A stretch of 64,000 bases of DNA from Montifringilla adamsi (taxonomy: Eukaryota; Chordata; Aves; Passeriformes; Passeridae), in the NCBI GenBank assembly GCA_017590115.1, contig JAGGNK010008226.1, forward strand, positions 8,029,501-8,093,500. Reading direction: 5' to 3'. The position numbers and the translations under genes are program-made. Positions 59,601 to 64,000 of the stretch are shown here, one piece after another. A model generated the notes under the pieces. The model was not told where the DNA came from and did no database searches. It was given only the letters and a program-made list of their open reading frames with translations. The first letter of the stretch is position 1. Each line of letters starts with the position of its first letter.

Positions 59601-60960
59601 CCCAAATTCACCTCCGTGCGCTCACCAGGAATGGGACTGGGACAGGGAAAAAGAATCCCAAGCCCAGGAGCGAATTCCGTGGAATTTTCCATGGAAGCCT
59701 GGCTGTGACACAGAGGGAATGTCCACAGCAAAACTCTGTTTGGTGGAAAACTCCAAGGGCAAAAGGGTTTCCCGTTGGAAAATAGCTTTGTGTGTGGAGT
59801 TCCCTGCTTTAGGCTCACTAATGGCACAGGGTGGTGCCCGCTGGTCCCAGCCAGGTGTTTTCCCTGTTGTTCCATGCGGGATTTTATTTGTTATGAGCTG
59901 GAATCTAAAATAAAATTGGGTAATCCTGTTGATAACACAAGAATTCAGGATTTAAACGAAATCATTTTCTTCAAAACAAATATTTTATGGGGGGAAAACA
60001 CCCACGTTTTTTCCTTGTTTTGTGTGAGAGTAACAATAATTTTTAAAAGCTCTGAAAATCAGCAAACAGGATAAAATCCCAAACATGATTTTCCTAAAGG
60101 CTGGAATTTGTGATTATTGCACTGGGTTTCTGTCAGGTTAAAATGTCAGAGAAAATAACAGAATTAGACTTTCTTTTCTCCACTCACAGTTTGTATCAAC
60201 CAGAATGTATGGGAAATGTGCAGTTTTATATCTTTTTCTTTGTTTTCTTTAAAAATATTTTAGGCTATAGGAAAAGACAATAAATGGAGATATTAATAGT
60301 TTATCTTGCATTAATTTTCTTTTTGAGAATTCAGATAAAACATTGTTGATTAATGTGTCAAAACTGTACATGAAATGTACCCAGTGGAACTTCAGGCTGT
60401 TTCATGCCCATCTTTGTAACAGCAGAGTGCTTTGGATTAATTTCTGTCTCTTTCTGCATCAGGAGGATTCTTGGACAGCCCAAAATAAACATTCACTGCT
60501 CTTACCCACGCTGGGGTCATCCTGCTTCCAGATTTACGGGCAGCGAGCTCCAGGGGCGAGACCCTCGTTTCACCTTGACAACACCCCAGGTTCTTTTCCA
60601 CAGAATATCCTGGAAATGCAAAGGAAAATTGGAATTTGTCACCCTGGGCAGCAGCCTGGTATTGCAGAGGGGCGGTGGCTCCGGGTGCTGCTGGACAGCA
60701 GGGACCAGTGGGGTCCCCAGGGGCTGCCCTGTGACACTGGGGACAGACCAGGGCACACCTGGGCAGGTGACACCAGGCTGAGGGTGCAGTGACACCCCTG
60801 GAGGACGGGATGGCATCCAGGGGGACCTGGACACGCTCCAGAAGTGCCCTGAGGCAGGCTGGGACACCTGGGGGTGCTCACCTGGAGAGGAGCAGCTCCA
60901 GGGAGAGCTCAGAGCCCTGCCAGGGCCTGGAGGGGCTCCAGGAGAGCTGGAGAGGGACTG
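56641..60960. other. Region between C10orf143-like gene and GLRX3, no gene seen
   Basis: Mixed intergenic DNA. A CR1-like remnant lies near 57495-57570. Bases 57960-58200 and 59930-60400 are AT-rich and repeat-poor; 60560-60960 is GC-leaning. Open frames have no splice partner or domain that I recognise. Confidence 0.4.
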
Positions 60961-60964
60961 AGGA

Positions 60965-61115
60965 CAAGGCATGGAGGGACAGGACACAGGGAATGGCTCC
61001 CACTGCCAGAGGCAGGGATGGATGGGAGATTGGGAATGAGGAATTGCTCTCTAGGAGGGTGGGGATGGAATTCCCAGAGCAGCTGTGGCTGCCCTGGATC
61101 CCCAGCAGTGTTATC
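60965..61115 (+). mobile_element. CR1 LINE fragment
   Basis: Sense CR1 sharing ATGGCTCCCACTGCCAGAGG and CAGGGATGGATGGGAGATTG with the copy at 46075. The 3' terminus is missing. Confidence 0.8.
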
Positions 61116-61724
61116 CCAAATGGGTTTCATTCCCAGCTGTGCAAGAGCCCAGGATTTATTTCCAGCTCTGCACAATAAGGGGACGGGGCTGATCCCCCAA
61201 AGCCAGCACACAATCACCAAAACTTGTCACTATTTATACATTTCACCAGAAAAAGGCACAAATGTTCACTGACTGCACGTCACACAGCTCCCTTATTAAT
61301 TAATGTTCTGTCTCCTCGTTAAAGATTCTGTGATTCTCTAATGATTTCCCCTCTGCTTTTGGGGTTTCTCAGCGTGCTGGTCTCCATCTGCTCCCCCTGG
61401 AACTCCCTTCTTTCCCAGTGGGAGCTGACCCAGCACAGCTGGCCAGTTGTTTTTATTGGTTTCTTCCTTGGCTTGGAAATTCTGCTGAGTGCCTTTGGGG
61501 CTGGCAAATTCTGTATTCCCTGTGCCCTCTGTCAGTGGGGATCCTTCTGACGCCTTAGGTTTAGTTTTTCTGTTTTCCACATTCTGAGCTGCTTTAGTGT
61601 GTGGGTCTGGGTTCACATGAGGGGATCCCTGGGGAGAGCACCACACACCGCGCACTGCGGGGCGCCGCGCCGCGCCGGGCCGGGCCGCGCCGCGTGTGCC
61701 GGGAGCGGGCCGGGCTGTGGGAGT
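61116..61724. other. Upstream flank of GLRX3
   Basis: Ordinary DNA to about 61640, then the GLRX3 CpG island starts (GGGCGCCGCGCCGCGCCGGG at 61661-61680). No exon is recognised. Confidence 0.45.
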
Positions 61725-61787
61725 GGGACCGGGACCGGGACCGGGACCGGGACGGGTCCGGGTCCGGGTCCGGGTCCGGGTCCGGGT
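61725..61787. repeat. (GGGACC)n/(GGGTCC)n array, G-quadruplex type
   Basis: Eleven GGG runs separated by two or three bases: about five GGGACC-type units followed by six GGGTCC-type units. It satisfies the classic four-run G-quadruplex pattern several times over. It lies about 240-290 bases upstream of the GLRX3 start codon. Confidence 0.95.
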
Positions 61788-61822
61788 TCTGGCCCTTGGA
61801 ACGGCACGGCCATCACGGGACA

Positions 61823-62000
61823 CACGTGACACGGGGAGGACACGTGACACTGGGGCGATGCGTGAGGCGGGGAGGGCACGTGACACTGGTGGGACGCGTG
61901 ACACGGGCAGGCCACGTGAGGCAGGAGGAAGCGCGTGAGCAGGGCGGACGCACGTGACCCCCGCGGGTGCCGCCACGTGACGGCCGGGCGACCCCACGTG
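61823..62000. promoter_or_regulatory. GLRX3: 18-bp repeat array with E-boxes upstream of GLRX3
   Basis: Units of the type CACGTGACACNGGGNGGA. CACGTG occurs at 61823, 61841, 61877, 61913, 61951, 61974 and 61995; degenerate CGTG versions at 61859, 61895 and 61932 fill the gaps. The first six units are spaced exactly 18 bases, later ones 19-23. Several read CACGTGAC, which fits USF/MYC/MITF-TFE type sites. The last ends 19 bases before the GLRX3 ATG, so part may be in the 5' UTR. Confidence 0.85.
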
Positions 62001-62019
62001 TCCCTGGCTCGGCCCGGCC

Positions 62020-62087
62020 ATGGCGGGCGCGGTGGCGGCCGCGGGCTCCGTGGAGCAGTTCCAGAAGCTGCTGCAGCGCCCGGACAG
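62020..62087 (+). CDS. GLRX3: GLRX3 coding exon 1 (glutaredoxin-3/PICOT)
   Basis: GLRX3 is a cytosolic/nuclear monothiol glutaredoxin with one thioredoxin-like and two glutaredoxin domains that carries Fe-S clusters with BolA2. The exon starts at ATG 62020 (GGCCATGG context) and encodes MAGAVAAAGSVEQFQKLLQR, PD and AG before a GTGAGG donor. Human starts MAAGAAEAAV and has GSAGQFEELL as I recall; the GS-x-x-QF-x-x-LL pattern is shared. Phase 2 (AG carried over) fits the Ser that begins SLLVVHFWAPW in human exon 2. Only the leader before the thioredoxin domain is in the window. Position and orientation next to C10orf143 support the call. Confidence 0.85.
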
Positions 62088-62654
62088 GTGAGGGGACAGC
62101 GGGGGAGGTCCCGCTCCTCTGTCCCTTACCGGGACTCCCGTCCCGCCCTGCCGTCTCTCAGTCTCCTCCGTGGGGCCCAGCTCCGCCTGCCGTCCCTCGG
62201 TGCCATCCGTTGGTGCCATACCGGTGTCACCTCCGTGGGTGCCAGCTCGCGTTCCCCATCCCGGTGTCCCCTCTTTGGGTCCCGTCCCTCGGTGCCATCC
62301 CGCTGTCCCCTCCCGGTCCCCGCAGGGCCCAGCTCGGGAGGGGCCGGTGCTGCCGCAGCGCTCCGTGAAACCTGCCAGGGGAAGATAAAAAACCCCAAAG
62401 TGGAGGCAAACCGAGCCCCAAACTGCGCAAAGGCCGGGCTTTGGCTCGGGCTTTGGCTCGGCTTAGGCCGGGTTTGAGCTCGGCTTTGGCTCGGCCTTTG
62501 GCAGCCCCGCGTTCCCCTGGCTCAGCGCTCGGAGGTGCCGCCCTGTAGCAGCTCCTGCCGCAGGGAATTTGGGGCCAAATCGGGCAAATCGGCTGGAAAA
62601 TCCCATAAACGTGAGCTGCCTTGCGAGCTGGGATGTCACCAAAACCACCAGGAC

Positions 62655-63190
62655 ATTTCAGTGGGAACAGCAGTGGAATTTCAATGGGAACAGCAGTGAA
62701 ATTGCAATGGGAACAGCAGTGAAATTGCAGTGGGAACAGCAGTGGAATTGCAGTGGGAACAGCAGTGGAATTTCAGTGGGAACAGCAGTGAAATTGCAGT
62801 GGGAACCGCAGTGAAATTGCAGTAGGAACAGTGGTGGCACAGCAGTGGGAATGTCAGTGAAATTGCAGTGGGAACAGCAGGGAAATTGCAGTGGGAACAG
62901 CAGTGGAATTGCAGTGGGAACAGCAGTGGAATTTCAGTGGGAACAGCAGTGAAATTGCAGTGGGAACAGCAGTGAAATTGCAGTAGGAACAGTGGTGGCA
63001 CAGCAGTGGGAATGTCAGTGAAATTGCAGTGGGAACAGCAGGGAAATTGCAGTAGGAACAGTGGTGGCACAGCAGTGGGAATGTCAGTGAAATTGCAGTG
63101 GGAACACTTCAGTGGGAACATCAGTGAGACATCAATGGGAACAGCAGTGACACATCAATGGGAGCAGCAGTGACACTGCAGTGGGAGCAG
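62655..63190. repeat. 23-bp minisatellite GAAATTGCAGTGGGAACAGCAGT
   Basis: About 23 units of 23 bases with a higher-order duplication: a block containing GTAGGAACAGTGGTGGCACAG and GGGAATGTCAGT recurs three times. It lies 0.6 kb inside GLRX3 intron 1. Confidence 0.95.
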
Positions 63191-63309
63191 CAGCGTTTGG
63201 GTGTTCACTGACACAGAAGTGGCTCTGAATTATTCCTCTCCTGCCCGGGTTCTCATGAATCTGGTTTTGTGCTCTATGATTAATGACAGGGCTGTGCTTT
63301 TCCTACAAC

Positions 63310-63392
63310 CCCAGCCTGCTCTGGGACCTTGCAGCCCTTCCAGGGACACCTTGCCCTGTCCCAGGGTGCTCCCAGCCTGTCCTGAGCAATCC
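63310..63392 (-). mobile_element. CR1 LINE 3' remnant
   Basis: Reverse CR1, short and degraded: TTCCAGGGACACCTTGCCCT, GTCCCAGGGTGCTCCCAGCC. Confidence 0.6.
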
Positions 63393-64000
63393 CAGTTGTT
63401 TTATCCCAGTATTCCATGTGCGTGTTTAAATCTGGGAGGAGCTGCAGTAAGCACCTCTGTAATTACAGATTTACAGTGATTAAAAGTGTGGTGGAATACC
63501 AGCATCAGTTCTGAGAGACAGCCAAAGGAAATGCTGTTAAATGGTGGTTCTGGGAAAAAAGGAACAGAATTTCTTCCAAACTTGCAGCAGGACTTCCACT
63601 TCCCCTCCTGGAATTGTCCTTCAGCTGGATTGTTTTGCAGGGACACTGCACAACAAACTCATGTGCCCAGAGCAAAATGGCTTCAGGAACAAACACAATA
63701 TTTTAAGGTTATTTAAAAAAACCCACCAGTAATTTTCTCATTGCCTTTGTCACAGAACATCATTCGGTTTTCTCTCTAAAGGAATTGATTATTTTATCCA
63801 TGTTCTTGGACCCACAATGAGCTGATAATCATCATAACTCTTCCTCTGCTTCCTTTGAAAACAGCATTTATAATTACACGTTAATGTCATAGGATTTCTT
63901 GTTTCAGAAAATTAACATTTCTTGCATTGAGTTGTCAGTAAGTTTGTGTTGTAGAATGAGTGTACATTTTGATATTTAAAGAGGAAATTGGGGATTTGTC

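Larger units (their letters stand above)
61650..62110 (+). promoter_or_regulatory. GLRX3: GLRX3 CpG-island promoter
   Basis: CpG-rich region from 61650 through exon 1, containing the G-rich hexamer array and the E-box array. No TATA box is seen. The transcription start is not placed. Confidence 0.6.
62088..64000 (+). other. GLRX3: GLRX3 intron 1 (partial)
   Basis: Intron from the exon 1 donor to the right edge. It holds a GC-rich start, a 23-bp minisatellite (62655-63190), a short reverse CR1 remnant at about 63310-63390 and AT-rich DNA after 63400. I searched for exon 2 (LLVVHFWAPW) and did not see it. Confidence 0.75.

Noticed and set aside
61338..62219. 293-codon open frame on the minus strand across the GLRX3 promoter
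   Set aside because: It reads the E-box and hexamer repeats on the wrong strand and covers GLRX3 exon 1. No homology is recognised.
62090..64000. GLRX3 exon 2
   Set aside because: No match to the thioredoxin-domain start (LLVVHFWAPW) with an acceptor in the right phase.

Overview
The window is vertebrate nuclear DNA, almost certainly from a bird and probably a songbird. CR1 retrotransposon 3' ends are scattered through it, GC-rich minisatellites are frequent, and introns are short. The gene order EBF3 - C10orf143-like - GLRX3 matches the human 10q26.3 order as I recall it. Every gene call comes from reading exons, splice sites and reading-frame phase by eye; no database was searched.

Left end (1-5,750): the 5' part of the transcription factor gene EBF3 on the minus strand. 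Four coding exons (4741-4608, 4048-3892, 3451-3388, 2679-2624) join in consistent phase and encode residues 1-137. The rest lies beyond the left edge. Intron 1 holds a 332-base assembly gap. Upstream is a CpG-island promoter with a CRE-like site, a 16-bp GC-box palindrome and a CArG box. A TATA box at 5712 points away from EBF3.

5,750-12,000: a gene-free upstream domain in which CpG islands alternate with AT-rich, low-repeat blocks. The blocks look like conserved developmental enhancers, but conservation was not tested.

12,000-51,000: intergenic DNA with about two dozen CR1 fragments, two probable retroviral LTRs, several minisatellites (two rich in TGATAA/TTATCA GATA-type motifs) and more enhancer-like AT-rich blocks. 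One block, at 45.56-45.70 kb, is a long imperfect palindrome carrying an EBF consensus site.

51,700-55,800: a four-exon minus-strand gene that I identify as the orthologue of human C10orf143, a small uncharacterised protein. Coding exons of 69, 141, 66 and 30 bp, all phase 0, give 101 residues including a CPRC motif. A 41-bp tandem repeat has copied the acceptor of exon 2.

Right end (61,700-64,000): the promoter, first coding exon (62020-62087) and part of intron 1 of GLRX3 on the plus strand. An 18-bp repeat with a CACGTG-type E-box in each unit lies directly upstream of its start codon, and a G-quadruplex-type hexamer array lies before that. EBF3 (neural and B-lineage transcription), C10orf143 (unknown) and GLRX3 (iron-sulfur trafficking) have no obvious shared pathway; they are syntenic neighbours. 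I found no prokaryotic-type system, CRISPR array, tRNA or rRNA.
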